DNA of 57,201 nt from Flavobacterium sp. Lineage in GTDB: Bacteria > Bacteroidota > Bacteroidia > Flavobacteriales > Flavobacteriaceae. Below the pieces are notes generated by a model. The model was not told the DNA's origin and searched no databases. It was given only the letters and a program-made list of their open reading frames with translations. Positions 27,207 through 35,973 of the stretch are shown here, in pieces. The stretch is from positions 268,280 through 325,480 of the forward strand of contig NZ_SEBR01000002.1 of the NCBI RefSeq assembly GCF_004295795.1, read 5' to 3'. A program made the translations under genes and the position numbers. Every line of letters starts with the position of its first letter. Position 1 is the stretch's first letter.

Positions 27207-27623
27207 TCAATCCACCAATTTTCCGTCAGGATCGAATGCAAGCGAAATGTTTCCGTTGAGGTTGACCTCGATTCCATCGGCGTCTTTTTCGATGTAACAA
27301 ATGCGTTTCTTCGGATATTTTTCCTTGATGTAAGTCGCGATATTGGTCGGAACCAATTCCTTTGGAACAGATGAATTCCCGTTGTTTATCTGACACCAAT
27401 CGCCATTGTCGCAAAATTTGATCTGTGTGCCTTGGGCAAGCTTGACCTCATAAGGAATTCCCGTTTCATCTTTCTTTCGGACGAATTCCACGGGACGATA
27501 TTTGTAGTATTGGTTTAGGAAAGTTTTAGCGGCCGTCGGAAGTTCCGCAACCGAAATCTTGGCCGATTGCGCTTGTCCGAAAAAGCAAAAGCAAAGCAGC
27601 GATAGCAGGCAAATTCGTTTCAT
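27207..27623 (-). CDS. PepSY-like periplasmic protein 2
   Basis: 138 residues from ATG 27623 (MKRICLLSLLCFCFFGQAQ signal peptide); an ATG two codons upstream is possible. It shares with its neighbours the frame VAELPTAAKTFLNQYYKYRP, YEVKLAQGTQIKF, GDWCQINN and the second half TYIKEKYPKKRICYIEKDAD. It has extra cysteines (FCDNGDWC) absent from paralogue 1. The third paralogue is ~75 bp upstream. PF11396-type; function unknown. Confidence 0.83.
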   Translation of the reverse strand: MKRICLLSLLCFCFFGQAQSAKISVAELPTAAKTFLNQYYKYRPVEFVRKKDETGIPYEVKLAQGTQIKFCDNGDWCQINNGNSSVPKELVPTNIATYIKEKYPKKRICYIEKDADGIEVNLNGNISLAFDPDGKLVD

Positions 27624-27697
27624 AGTCATTTCTTTTTAGTCAAGTTACAATTCAGATTTGGGGAATCCGAGAAGTTTAATATTGTTTTGGCGATTGT

Positions 27698-28114
27698 TCA
27701 TTTTAGGAACTTTCCTAGGGAATCGAACGTGAATTTTTGTCCGTTCACCAAGGTCACGTCTATGGTTTTACCCAAATTCGTCGCTTTGAGCAAACGTTGT
27801 CCGGGCGCATTCTGTTTGATGTAGGCGATTATCGTCTGTCCCAAAAAAGTGGGTTGCACGGAGTGTATTTTCCCGTCGACTTCCTTCCATTTCCCGTCTT
27901 CGGTGAAATCGATTTCGGTGTCATCCGCGAGTACTGCCTTGAAACGGACGTTGTCGCCTTCTGTGAATTTCATGCAGTGGTGAAGCGCCACGCTGGTGAA
28001 GTTCGACTCGATGAACGTTAGCGCGCCTTCCGGCAACTGCGACGGTTGGATGTTTTTTTTCTGGGCAAATGCCGATGTTGCACAAACCAACAGGATGAAA
28101 ATCAGGTTTCTCAT
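27698..28114 (-). CDS. PepSY-like periplasmic protein 3
   Basis: 138 residues from ATG 28114 (MRNLIFILLVCATSAFAQKK); the frame is open 30 codons upstream without signal-peptide features. Same two-half layout: SQLPEGALTFIESNFTSVAL, FKAVLADDTEIDFTEDGKWK, then IAYIKQNAPGQRLLKATNLG and FTFDSLGKFLK. Cys in HHCMKF is unique to it. It is the most divergent of the three tandem copies. Confidence 0.82.
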   Translation of the reverse strand: MRNLIFILLVCATSAFAQKKNIQPSQLPEGALTFIESNFTSVALHHCMKFTEGDNVRFKAVLADDTEIDFTEDGKWKEVDGKIHSVQPTFLGQTIIAYIKQNAPGQRLLKATNLGKTIDVTLVNGQKFTFDSLGKFLK

Positions 28115-28407
28115 ATTTCCGAAGATAAGTAAGTATAACTTTCGCGACTGTGAATAATTGTGATTGTTGATAACTTGTTGCCGATTCGACGTTCTTTTTT
28201 GCATTCGAAGTTGGAATTTGCGATTATAATTTTATTTCGTTCGCCTGATTTTTAGGAAGTTGAATTTTATTTGTGTTTCGGACGGATGCCAACTTTGGAA
28301 TTTTGTCGTATTTTTGCGCCCTTATTTCAGGAAGCGGATTTGCGGATGATTCTCCGAAACCGCGCCCAACCGGATTCCGGGAAAACCGGGAATTCAAATT
28401 TTACAAA

Positions 28408-29733
28408 ATGGAAAGAAAGAAAGTCGCATTTTACACGCTTGGCTGCAAGCTGAATTTTTCCGAAACCTCGACGATCGCACGCAGTTTTCAGGACGAAGGC
28501 TTCGATCGTGTCGAATTTGAGGACGTGGCCGACATTTATGTGATCAACACTTGTTCGGTTACAGAAAATGCCGACAAGCAGTTCAAGCAGGTCGTAAAGA
28601 AGGCGATGAAATTAAACGATAAAGCTTTCGTGGCGGCGGTTGGTTGTTATGCGCAATTGAAACCTGAGGAATTGGCGTCGGTTGACGGCGTCGATCTTGT
28701 TTTGGGAGCGACCGAAAAATTCAAGATTACCGATTATATCAACGATCTGTCCAAGAATGATATGGGCGAGGTGCATTCCTGCGAGATACACGAAGCCGAT
28801 TTTTACGTCGGAAGTTACTCGATTGGCGACCGCACGCGAGCGTTTTTGAAAGTTCAGGACGGATGCGACTATAAATGCACTTATTGCACGATTCCGTTGG
28901 CGAGAGGCATTTCGCGATCGGATACCATGGAAAACGTGCTGCAAAACGCGAAAGAAATCTCGCAAAAAGGCATCAAGGAAATCGTGCTTACCGGCGTCAA
29001 CATTGGCGATTACGGCAAAGGCGAGTTTGGGAACAAGCGCCACGAGCATACTTTTTTCGAACTTGTCCAAAACCTGGATAAAGTGGAAGGCATCGAACGT
29101 TTGAGGATTTCGTCGATCGAGCCGAATCTGTTGAAAAACGAAACCATCGATTTTGTGTCGAAGTCGCGAACCTTTGTGCCGCATTTCCATATTCCGCTGC
29201 AATCCGGAAGCAACGACATCCTGAAGAAAATGAAGCGTCGTTATTTGCGCGAATTGTACTTTGATCGGGTTTCTAAAATCCGGGAAGTCATGCCGCATGC
29301 TTGTATTGGCGTCGATGTCATCGTTGGTTTTCCTGGCGAAACGGACGAGCATTTTCTCGACACTTACAATTTTTTGAACGGGCTTGACATTTCTTATTTG
29401 CACGTTTTCACGTACTCCGAAAGGGATAATACCGAAGCGGCTGATTTTGAAGGCGTCGTTCCGGCGAACGTTCGCGCAAAACGCAGTAAGATGTTGCGCG
29501 GTTTATCGGTCAAAAAACGAAGAGCGTTTTATGAGGGGCAAATTGGGACGACGAGAACGGTTTTGTTCGAGGACGAAAATAGGGAAGGCTACATTCACGG
29601 GTTTACCGAAAATTACGTGAAGGTGAAAGCGCCTTGGAATCCGGAGTTTGCCAATACATTACAGGAAGTCATTTTGACCAAGATTGACGATGATGGTCTG
29701 GTGCGTATGGAGTTCGCAAATGTTTTGGTGTAA
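28408..29733 (+). CDS. mtaB: tRNA t6A37 methylthiotransferase MtaB
   Basis: 441 residues from ATG 28408. A radical-SAM methylthiotransferase that turns t6A37 into ms2t6A in tRNAs reading ANN codons. UPF0004 domain with three cluster cysteines C13 (TLGCKLN), C49 (NTCSVT) and C80 (VGCYAQ); radical-SAM C153-x3-C157-x2-C160 (GCDYKCTYCTIPLARG); and a C-terminal TRAM-like segment (VLFEDENREGYIHGFTENYV). The 'NTCSVT' and 'CTIPLARG' forms fit MtaB better than MiaB or RimO. The frame is open upstream to 28273, but that part has no homology. Confidence 0.94.
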   Translation: MERKKVAFYTLGCKLNFSETSTIARSFQDEGFDRVEFEDVADIYVINTCSVTENADKQFKQVVKKAMKLNDKAFVAAVGCYAQLKPEELASVDGVDLVLGATEKFKITDYINDLSKNDMGEVHSCEIHEADFYVGSYSIGDRTRAFLKVQDGCDYKCTYCTIPLARGISRSDTMENVLQNAKEISQKGIKEIVLTGVNIGDYGKGEFGNKRHEHTFFELVQNLDKVEGIERLRISSIEPNLLKNETIDFVSKSRTFVPHFHIPLQSGSNDILKKMKRRYLRELYFDRVSKIREVMPHACIGVDVIVGFPGETDEHFLDTYNFLNGLDISYLHVFTYSERDNTEAADFEGVVPANVRAKRSKMLRGLSVKKRRAFYEGQIGTTRTVLFEDENREGYIHGFTENYVKVKAPWNPEFANTLQEVILTKIDDDGLVRMEFANVLV

Positions 29734-29773
29734 CCGGCGAATTCCGGAGATTTTGATACCATAGAAATTTTAT

Positions 29774-29800
29774 GCCGACTTTATTGTCGGCTTTTTTTTT
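29774..29800 (+). terminator. terminator of mtaB
   Basis: Stem GCCGAC/GTCGGC with a six-base loop and nine T, 40 bp past the mtaB stop. Confidence 0.88.
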
Positions 29801-29824
29801 GAACTCATTTTTGGATGGTTACGT

Positions 29825-29858
29825 TTTTGAACCATTAAGTTCATTAAGGACATTAAGC
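29825..29858. repeat. ATTAAG motif, solitary copy
   Basis: TTTTGAACCATTAAGTTCAT followed by TAAGGACATTAAG matches the core of the 86-bp array at 35413-35830, as a single partial copy next to the 247-bp array. Confidence 0.7.
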
Positions 29859-29911
29859 GTTTTTGCTCCTTATTGACGGTGTTGGCAAAAAGGACGTCCG
29901 CTTCGGGAGTT

Positions 29912-31075
29912 GTTTGTCGACTGAGTCTGTCACAGCTCAAAAAAAACCTATTTCCACTCGATAAAATTACCACCACCACCCGCCCGAAAGGTAGTTCGAA
30001 TTGAGATATGTGGTTTACAGAAAATCTGTAGAAAATCTTAAATGTAGGTGAGTTGTGTCGGTGAAACTTTCGTCAGGTCATCAATGGAATTCTAATCAAT
30101 TCCGTTACTGAAGTTTAATCGAGTTCGCACGATAAACTCGAATTAAATCTGCGAACAAATTTGTCGTCTGAATCTGTCACAGCTCAAAAAATCCTATTTT
30201 CCACTAGATAAAATTACCACCACCACCCGCCCGAAATGTAGTTCGATTTGAGATATGTGGTTTACAGAAAATCTGTAGAAAATCTTAAATGTAGGTGAGT
30301 GGTGTCGGTGAAACTTTTGTCAGGTCATCAGTGGAATTCTAACCAATTCCGTTACTGAAGTTTAATCAAATTTGTACGGTAAACTCGAATTAAATCTGCG
30401 AACAAATTTGTCGTCTGAATCGTTCACGGCTCAAAAAAACCTATTTTCCACTCGATAAAAATACCACCACCACCCGCCCGAAATGTAGTGCGATTCAATA
30501 TATGTGCTTTAAAGAAAATCTGTAGAAAATCTTAAATGTAGGTGAGTGGTGTCAGTTGAATTTTTGTCAGATTCACAAATAGAATTCTGATCAATTCCGT
30601 CCTTATAGTTTAACCAAGTTCCTCAGGTAAGTTCGAATCAAATCTGCAAACAAATTTGGTCGACTGAAGCAGTCATAGTTCAAGGATCGGCTTTTCTCTC
30701 GATAAAATTACCACCACCACCCGCCCGAAAGATAATGCGGTTCGAATTATGTGCTTTACAGAAAATCTGTAGAAAATCTTAAATGGAGGTGAGGGGTGTC
30801 GGTTGAAACTTTGTCAGGTTCACAATGGAATTCTGATCAATTCCGTCACCGAAGTTTAATCAGGTTCGTTGGGTAAACTCGAATTAAATCTGCGGACAAA
30901 TTTGTCGTCTGAATCTGTCACGGCTCAAGAAATCTTATTTTCCACTCGATAAAATTACCACCACCACCCGCCCGAAAGATAATGCGATTCGAGATATGTG
31001 GTTTACAGAAAATCTGTAGAAAATCTTAAATGGAGGTGAGTGGTGTCGGTTGAAATTTTGTCAGGTTCATCAACG
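29912..31075. repeat. 247-bp tandem repeat array, about 4.7 units
   Basis: Non-coding array between convergent mtaB and the gene at 31171-31512. The marker (ACC)4CGCCCGAAA occurs at 29970, 30216, 30463, 30710 and 30957, a period of 246-247 bp. Unit parts in order: TTGTCGTCTGAATC; CACxGCTCAA; CCACTCGATAAAA; the ACC block; ATATGTGGTTTACAG; AAAATCTGTAGAAAATCTTA; AGGTGAGTGGTGTCGG; TTTGTCAGGTTCA; GGAATT-N6-AATTCC (small hairpin); AAACTCGAATTAAATCTGCG. Units differ by scattered substitutions rather than being identical. On the minus strand the ACC block reads GGGCGGGTGGTGGTGG, able to form a two-layer G-quadruplex. No ORF is conserved between units. The last unit decays near 31075. Confidence 0.93.
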
Positions 31076-31170
31076 AACTTCAATCAAACCGCAACTAGAG
31101 TTCAATCCAGCCAATCCAGCAAATTCCACCAAAACCAAAGCAATTCCAAAAACCAAAAAAATCCCCAACC

Positions 31171-31512
31171 TCAATACTTCGAGTGAAACCGCACCTTGGT
31201 AATGCGATAAACATTCACGCCATACAATTCCACAAACTCGTAAACGTGTCTTCCCGGATGCTTGAAATCGACCAGTCGTTCGGCCGAAATCTCGTAGTAC
31301 ATTTTCTCGCCTTCCATCATCAGCCGTGCGCCATTGTTGCGATAAGCCGATCGGATCAACGTAAATTCCGACAAATTCCACGTGGTGAGATTGGCGTCGA
31401 ACGTGTCGCCGTGCGAGTAAAGACCTTCGGTAATCTCGGTCAGGTCGCCGTAATATTTTTGTACACTTTCGAAGAATTCAACGACCTGTTCGCGTAATTC
31501 GTTTGATATCAT
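31171..31512 (-). CDS. hypothetical protein, 113 residues
   Basis: The start is ATG 31512 (MISNELREQVVEFFESVQKY). It is a soluble alpha+beta protein without signal peptide; LREQVVEFFESVQKYYGDL, then beta-rich RSAYRNNGARLMMEGEKMYY and RHVYEFVELYGVNVYRITKV are reminiscent of an NTF2-like fold, but I do not recognise a family. It is divergent from the T9SS cargo gene and has its 3' end next to the 247-bp array. Real coding is supported by typical codon use and an intact frame. Confidence 0.65.
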   Translation of the reverse strand: MISNELREQVVEFFESVQKYYGDLTEITEGLYSHGDTFDANLTTWNLSEFTLIRSAYRNNGARLMMEGEKMYYEISAERLVDFKHPGRHVYEFVELYGVNVYRITKVRFHSKY

Positions 31513-31522
31513 GGGATTGGGC

Positions 31523-31552
31523 TTGTGTGGAAAATTGGAATACGTAGCTTTG
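31523..31552 (+). promoter_or_regulatory. promoter of T9SS cargo gene
   Basis: TTG at 31523-31525, a 19-nt spacer, then TAGCTTTG at 31545-31552 (perfect TAnnTTTG), 14 bp before ATG 31567. It overlaps the leader of the divergent gene at 31512. Confidence 0.78.
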
Positions 31553-31566
31553 TACAAACGCAATAT

Positions 31567-32316
31567 ATGAGAAAATTATTACTCCTGAGTCTTCTGTCGG
31601 TTTCGTTTTTGGGCTATTGCCAACTCGATCCGCCGGGCTGTTACAGTTATGGCGTGCTCGACGGCGACAACGACGGTTTCGTGACGATAGACGCCGATTA
31701 CCTTGTTCATAGCTATGCGATTCCGATGATTTCCGAACACATCCAATACGATTTAGAGGCGAATTACCAAATGGACCTGACCGCTTGGGACTATGACGGA
31801 TATGTCACCGGGATGTGGACAACCGTGATCGCGGGCGAGCAAACCACCGAAATCCAGTACACGTATCTTGGGCCGGCACCGCAGTACGTCCCGTCAGTTT
31901 ATTACGAAAGTCTGGGTTATCACAGTTGTTTTCTCGTTAGGGCAATCGATCCGGGCGCAGATATGGACGCAGACGGAATCCTGAATGCCGATGAAGATCT
32001 GAACGGGGACGGAATTCTGGAAAACGACGATTCGGACGCAGATTCGATTCCGGATTATACCGATCCGTTTGAGTTGAAAGCCGATGATTTTTCCAAAAAT
32101 GAGATCCGATTGTTTCCGAATCCGGCGTCGTCATTGGTGTCGATCGTCGGAGCGGACGAAAAAGCCGCGGTGGCCATTTTTGACCTTCACGGACGAAAGC
32201 TCAAACAGCAATCGGTTTCATCGGAAGTGAACGTTTCCGGATTCAGTTCCGGAATTTATCTGATGCAAATCACGTCATCGGCCAAAACCCAAACGATACG
32301 ATTCGTCAAACAATAA
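31567..32316 (+). CDS. secreted protein with TSP3-like calcium repeats and T9SS type A sorting domain
   Basis: 249 residues with signal peptide MRKLLLLSLLSVSFLGYCQ. The middle lacks recognisable homology. Residues ~135-165 hold a run of D-x-D/N-x-D-G loops (DADGILNADEDLNGDGILEN, DDSDADSIPDYTDP), thrombospondin type 3-like calcium sites that usually act as a stiff linker. The C-terminal ~75 residues are a Por secretion-system (T9SS type A) tail: IRLFPNPASSLVSI, DLHGRKLKQQS, SGIYLMQI. Export through T9SS and cell-surface attachment or release is expected; the cargo's role is unknown. Confidence 0.88.
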   Translation: MRKLLLLSLLSVSFLGYCQLDPPGCYSYGVLDGDNDGFVTIDADYLVHSYAIPMISEHIQYDLEANYQMDLTAWDYDGYVTGMWTTVIAGEQTTEIQYTYLGPAPQYVPSVYYESLGYHSCFLVRAIDPGADMDADGILNADEDLNGDGILENDDSDADSIPDYTDPFELKADDFSKNEIRLFPNPASSLVSIVGADEKAAVAIFDLHGRKLKQQSVSSEVNVSGFSSGIYLMQITSSAKTQTIRFVKQ

Positions 32317-32340
32317 AAAAACGCCCTTGATTGGGCGTTC
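32317..32340. terminator. bidirectional terminator
   Basis: AACGCCC/GGGCGTT stem with loop TTGATT; six to seven A upstream give a good T tract for the minus-strand GNAT-like gene, while CGGTTTTTG follows on the plus strand. Confidence 0.78.
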
Positions 32341-32354
32341 GGTTTTTGATGGCG

Positions 32355-32639
32355 TCAGATCTTGATTCCCGGCGGAAGCAATTCCTTGTACTTGGGATTT
32401 TTACGGAAAAAGGCCGCGATCTTGGGGAAAGTCGGCACGACCTTCATGTTTTTCTCGACCGCTCCGTCCAGGATTTGGGTGAGCATTTCGGTTATGAAAT
32501 CTTCGTTCGCAAAACCTTCCGGCGTTACGATACGCGTCAGGAAAATCTTGCGTTCCTGGTTTGAATACTCGATGGTTACGAGTTTTCCGCTGTCCGATGC
32601 TTCGAACTGTCGTTGAAAAGTATTGTCCTTTATTTCCAT
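32355..32639 (-). CDS. small GNAT-type N-acetyltransferase (YidJ/CG-type)
   Basis: 94 residues from ATG 32639 (MEIKDNTFQRQFEASDSGKL). It matches the short GCN5-related fold (PF14542-type): an N-terminal strand pair ending ITVTHTEV-like FLTRIVTPEGFANEDFITEM, then the helix and PTFPKIAAFFRKNPKYKELL, the conserved 'P.C.y...f...p.y..l' block with Phe in place of Cys/Tyr. The family is small, probably cytoplasmic and of unknown substrate. Confidence 0.8.
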   Translation of the reverse strand: MEIKDNTFQRQFEASDSGKLVTIEYSNQERKIFLTRIVTPEGFANEDFITEMLTQILDGAVEKNMKVVPTFPKIAAFFRKNPKYKELLPPGIKI

Positions 32640-32914
32640 AGTCAAAATTGCATTGGTGTCGCGGGGTCCGCATTGGTGGCCAATAGCGAATTGCGTTCAG
32701 GTTGGTGATCTAATCGAAACGGTTTCCCGAAAACAAAGTATAGGCTTGAAACCAATCGAGGTCAGCCTAGCTGCGTCTTTTCACAGGAAACTGTTTTGCA
32801 GTCATAATTTCTTGACAAATTGTTTTTGCGTCAGAGTCTGTTTGGGCAAAACCGTTATTTTTACAAATCTCGCGATTTTATCAGTTTAACGCTGTTAGTA
32901 ATCCGTTAAACATT

Positions 32915-33589
32915 ATGAGGAAAATTCCCGTTTATTTTATGCCCGGATTGGCCGCGAGCCCTGAAATCTTCGAGAGGATCGCGTTGCCCGAGGAAGAATT
33001 CGAAGTGCATATGCTCGAATGGACCTTGCCGCTTCCGCTGGAAACGTTGTCGGATTACGCCAAAAGGATTGCCAAAAACATCAAAGCCGAAAAACCTGTT
33101 TTGATCGGAGTTTCGTTTGGTGGCGTGCTAGTGCAGGAAATGGCGCAGTTCGTTGATGCCGAAAAAGTCATCATCATCTCATCTGTCAAATGCAACAGAC
33201 AATTCCCGAAAAGGATGCGAATGGCGCGGTATACCAAACTCTACAAAATTTTTCCGACGCACTTGGCCGAGAATTTCGAGAAGCTGGAAAGGTTGCCTTT
33301 TGGCGGAAAATTCCGTCAGCGATTCAAACTTTACGAAAAATTTCTCGCCATGAGAGACAAGATTTACCTCGATTGGGCGTTGGAAAAGATCATCTGTTGG
33401 GACAGAAGCGAGCCGGATGGCAACGTGATCCACATCCACGGTGATTCCGATGAGGTTTTTCCGCCAAAATACATCACGACTCCGTTCATTACCGTGAAAG
33501 GCGGCACGCACATCATGATCCTGAACAAGTACAAATGGCTAAACGAAAATCTACCCAAAATCATAAAAAGTTCGGACTCGCAACCGTGA
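32915..33589 (+). CDS. alpha/beta hydrolase
   Basis: 224 residues, soluble. The oxyanion strand is PVYFMPGLAASPEIFERI; the nucleophile elbow is IGVSFGGVL (G-x-S-x-G); the acid is probably the Asp of HGDSDEVFP; the catalytic His is GGTHIMILN. All parts of the triad are in order. The family is broad, so the substrate is unknown. GTTTAAC and GTTAAAC form an inverted repeat at 32884-32911 just upstream of the ATG. The lytic transglycosylase follows 33 bp downstream. Confidence 0.85.
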   Translation: MRKIPVYFMPGLAASPEIFERIALPEEEFEVHMLEWTLPLPLETLSDYAKRIAKNIKAEKPVLIGVSFGGVLVQEMAQFVDAEKVIIISSVKCNRQFPKRMRMARYTKLYKIFPTHLAENFEKLERLPFGGKFRQRFKLYEKFLAMRDKIYLDWALEKIICWDRSEPDGNVIHIHGDSDEVFPPKYITTPFITVKGGTHIMILNKYKWLNENLPKIIKSSDSQP

Positions 33590-33622
33590 ATCCGTAGTTT
33601 TACTTCACTCAAAATCGACAAT

Positions 33623-34516
33623 ATGAAATTGATCCAAAAATATACGTTCGTTGCGGCGGCAGTTGTGGCAAGCAGTTTTCTCATTTACGGCGTTTCGACC
33701 GATACCAAAAAGAAAATCCTCAGGGAAGGTTCGGCTAATTATTTTCCGACGCAAGCCGATTTTTGCGGAGAACAGGTTCCGTTGCAAATTTCAGATGTGC
33801 GCGAACGTTTCGACCGTGAATTGCTTGTGAACGCCAACCTCGACGCCACGACATTGCTGATCTTGAAACGAGCGGCAAGAGCATTTCCCGTAATCGAACC
33901 GATTTTGGCCAAAAACGGCGTGCCTGACGATTTCAAATACCTCGCAGTAATCGAAAGCGGACTCGTGAACGTGGTATCTCCGGCCGGAGCTCGCGGCGTT
34001 TGGCAATTCATGCCTGCGACTGCCAAAGAAAAAGGCATGGAAGTGAACGACATCGTAGACGAACGCTATCACCTTGAAAAATCGACCGAGGCGGCATGCC
34101 GATATCTGCTCGATTCCAAGGCGAGATTGGGAAGCTGGACTTTGGCGGCGGCTTCTTACAACGGCGGAGTCGCCGGCGTGAACAAACAGATCGAATTCCA
34201 GAAAATGGGCAATTATTACGATTTGCTGCTCACCGAAGAAACCGCGCGTTACGTTTTCCGGATTTTGGCGCTCAAGGAAATCATGAAAAATCCGGCGCTT
34301 TATGGCTTTACGGTCGCGCCCGAAGAGACTTATCCGTTGCTTCCGGTTCGAAAGGTCGAGGTCGATTCCACGATCAATGATCTGGCGACTTTTGCCAATT
34401 CGCAAGGTATCAACTACAAAATCCTCAAGATCCACAATCCTTGGTTGCGCGACAGGAAACTCACGAATCTGGCGCGCAAGAAATACGTGCTCGATATTCC
34501 TACGAGCGGTTATTGA
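33623..34516 (+). CDS. lytic transglycosylase (SLT family 1)
   Basis: 297 residues with an N-terminal hydrophobic signal/anchor (about 8-24). The SLT domain at about 100-230 has the catalytic Glu in YLAVIESGLVNVVSPAGARG, followed by GVWQFMPATA and AAASYNGG, all classical for MltD/Slt-type enzymes that cleave the MurNAc-GlcNAc bond with 1,6-anhydro formation. No LysM repeats are present, so it is shorter than MltD. Periplasmic. Likely co-transcribed with the hydrolase upstream. Confidence 0.9.
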   Translation: MKLIQKYTFVAAAVVASSFLIYGVSTDTKKKILREGSANYFPTQADFCGEQVPLQISDVRERFDRELLVNANLDATTLLILKRAARAFPVIEPILAKNGVPDDFKYLAVIESGLVNVVSPAGARGVWQFMPATAKEKGMEVNDIVDERYHLEKSTEAACRYLLDSKARLGSWTLAAASYNGGVAGVNKQIEFQKMGNYYDLLLTEETARYVFRILALKEIMKNPALYGFTVAPEETYPLLPVRKVEVDSTINDLATFANSQGINYKILKIHNPWLRDRKLTNLARKKYVLDIPTSGY

Positions 34517-34563
34517 TCGAAATCGGCGAAAGCCATTCCTTTTGAAATCCTTATTTTTGGGGA

Positions 34564-35394
34564 ATGGATCAATTTTACATTTTATTGCTTTTGGGCTTGC
34601 TCACGGGCACCGTCGGAACGCTGATTGGTGCCGGTGGCGGTTTTATTATCGTGCCGATGTTGCTGATTTTTCATCCGGAACTCGATCCGGGAACGGTGAC
34701 TGCGATTTCCATGGCGGTTGTTGCGGCGAACTCTATCTCGGGCACGTCGGCTTACATGTACAACAAACGCGTCGATTATAGGGCCGGAATCATTTTTGCG
34801 ATTTGCACGATTCCGCTTACTTATTTTGGTGTGATGACTTCGAAGTCGCTTCCGAAAGGCACGTTCGATATCGCGTTCAGCGTGATTTTGATCGCCCTCG
34901 CGATTTTCTTGTTCGTAAAAGGCGGAAAGGCCAAACCGCAGAGCAAAGTCGTGCTCGAACGCAAAGGTTGGACGCATCAACGGCTTGTCGATCGCTCGGG
35001 CGAGGTTTACGAATACAGTTACGACTGGCGAAAAGGTACTTTTTTGAGTGTGATCGTCGGCTATCTTTCTCCAATTTTGGGAATCGGCGGCGGAATTATC
35101 CACGTTCCGGCGATGGTCGAATGGCTGCGTTTTCCGGTTCACATCGCTACGGCGACATCACATTTTATCCTCGCGATCATGGCTTCGATTACCGTGATCA
35201 TTCATTTTGCCGACGGAAGTTACGCTCCACCCGAAGTGCAGCACTTGATCCTGTGGTTGGTGATCGGGATCATTCCAGGCGCGCAGATTGGGGCATTTTT
35301 GTCTCAGAAGATTCACGGGAAGGCAATTATTCGGTCGCTGGCGGCTTGTTTGGTCTTGGTCGGTATACGGATTTTGGTTGGTGGCGCGAATTAA
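34564..35394 (+). CDS. TauE/SafE family permease
   Basis: 276 residues with about eight transmembrane helices. The family signature GTVGTLIGAGGGFIIVPMLL at the N-terminus recurs in the second half (YLSPILGIGGGIIHVPAMV), the inverted-repeat mark of sulfite exporter TauE/SafE-like anion transporters (PF01925). The transported anion is not evident; sulfonate/sulfite or other organic anions are known for the family. A TATTTTTG -7-like element lies 5 bp before the ATG. The 86-bp repeat array begins 18 bp after the stop. Confidence 0.9.
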   Translation: MDQFYILLLLGLLTGTVGTLIGAGGGFIIVPMLLIFHPELDPGTVTAISMAVVAANSISGTSAYMYNKRVDYRAGIIFAICTIPLTYFGVMTSKSLPKGTFDIAFSVILIALAIFLFVKGGKAKPQSKVVLERKGWTHQRLVDRSGEVYEYSYDWRKGTFLSVIVGYLSPILGIGGGIIHVPAMVEWLRFPVHIATATSHFILAIMASITVIIHFADGSYAPPEVQHLILWLVIGIIPGAQIGAFLSQKIHGKAIIRSLAACLVLVGIRILVGGAN

Positions 35395-35412
35395 TCTCAA
35401 CAAAATTAGTTT

Positions 35413-35830
35413 GCGTTTTGATTTTGAACCATTAAGGCCATTAAGTTCATTAAGGCTTGAATCAAAAGAATCTTACTGCTGAACAACAAAGTTAATTGGC
35501 GTTTTGATTTTGAACCATTAAGGTCATTAAGTTCATTAAGGTTTGAATCAAAAGAATCTTACTGCTGAATAACAAAGTTAATTTGCGTTTTGATTTTGAA
35601 CCATTAAGGCCATTAAGTTCATTAAGGTTTGAATCAAAAGAATCTTACTGCTGAATAACAAAGTTAATTTGCGTTTGGATTTTGAACCATTAAGGCCATT
35701 AAGTTCATTAAGGTCTGATCGAAAGAATCTTACTGCTGAACAACAAAGTTAATTTTCGTTTTGATTTTGAACCATTAAGGTCGTTCATCAAGGTTTGATG
35801 CACAAATCTTACTGCTGGACAAAAGAGTTA
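35413..35830. repeat. 86-bp tandem repeat array, five units
   Basis: Units begin at 35413, 35499, 35585, 35671 and about 35756 (period 86, last 85 and decayed). Each carries GCGTTTTGATTTTGAACC, then ATTAAGGCCATTAAGTTCAT, TAAGGTTTGAATCAAAAGAA, TCTTACTGCTGAATAACAAA, GTTAATTT. An inner 9-mer ATTAAGGxC/ATTAAGTTC is itself repeated three times per unit. It lies between convergent TauE/SafE and thioredoxin-like genes; no ORF. Confidence 0.93.
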
Positions 35831-35973
35831 ATTCTAAAACAGTAGGGAATTAAGAGAAGCTAAGTCGTCCGCGGAAGCGATATTTCAATAAACGCAAAAG
35901 CCGACAGATCACATCGGCTTTGTAGTTTCTGATGTATTTATCTGTTTCTTGACTTGGATGGCGAAAACGTTTT

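Noticed and set aside
29912..31075. CRISPR array or integron cassette array
   Set aside because: Units are 247 bp and similar throughout, with no short repeat/unique spacer alternation, no cas genes, no attC folding or integron integrase.
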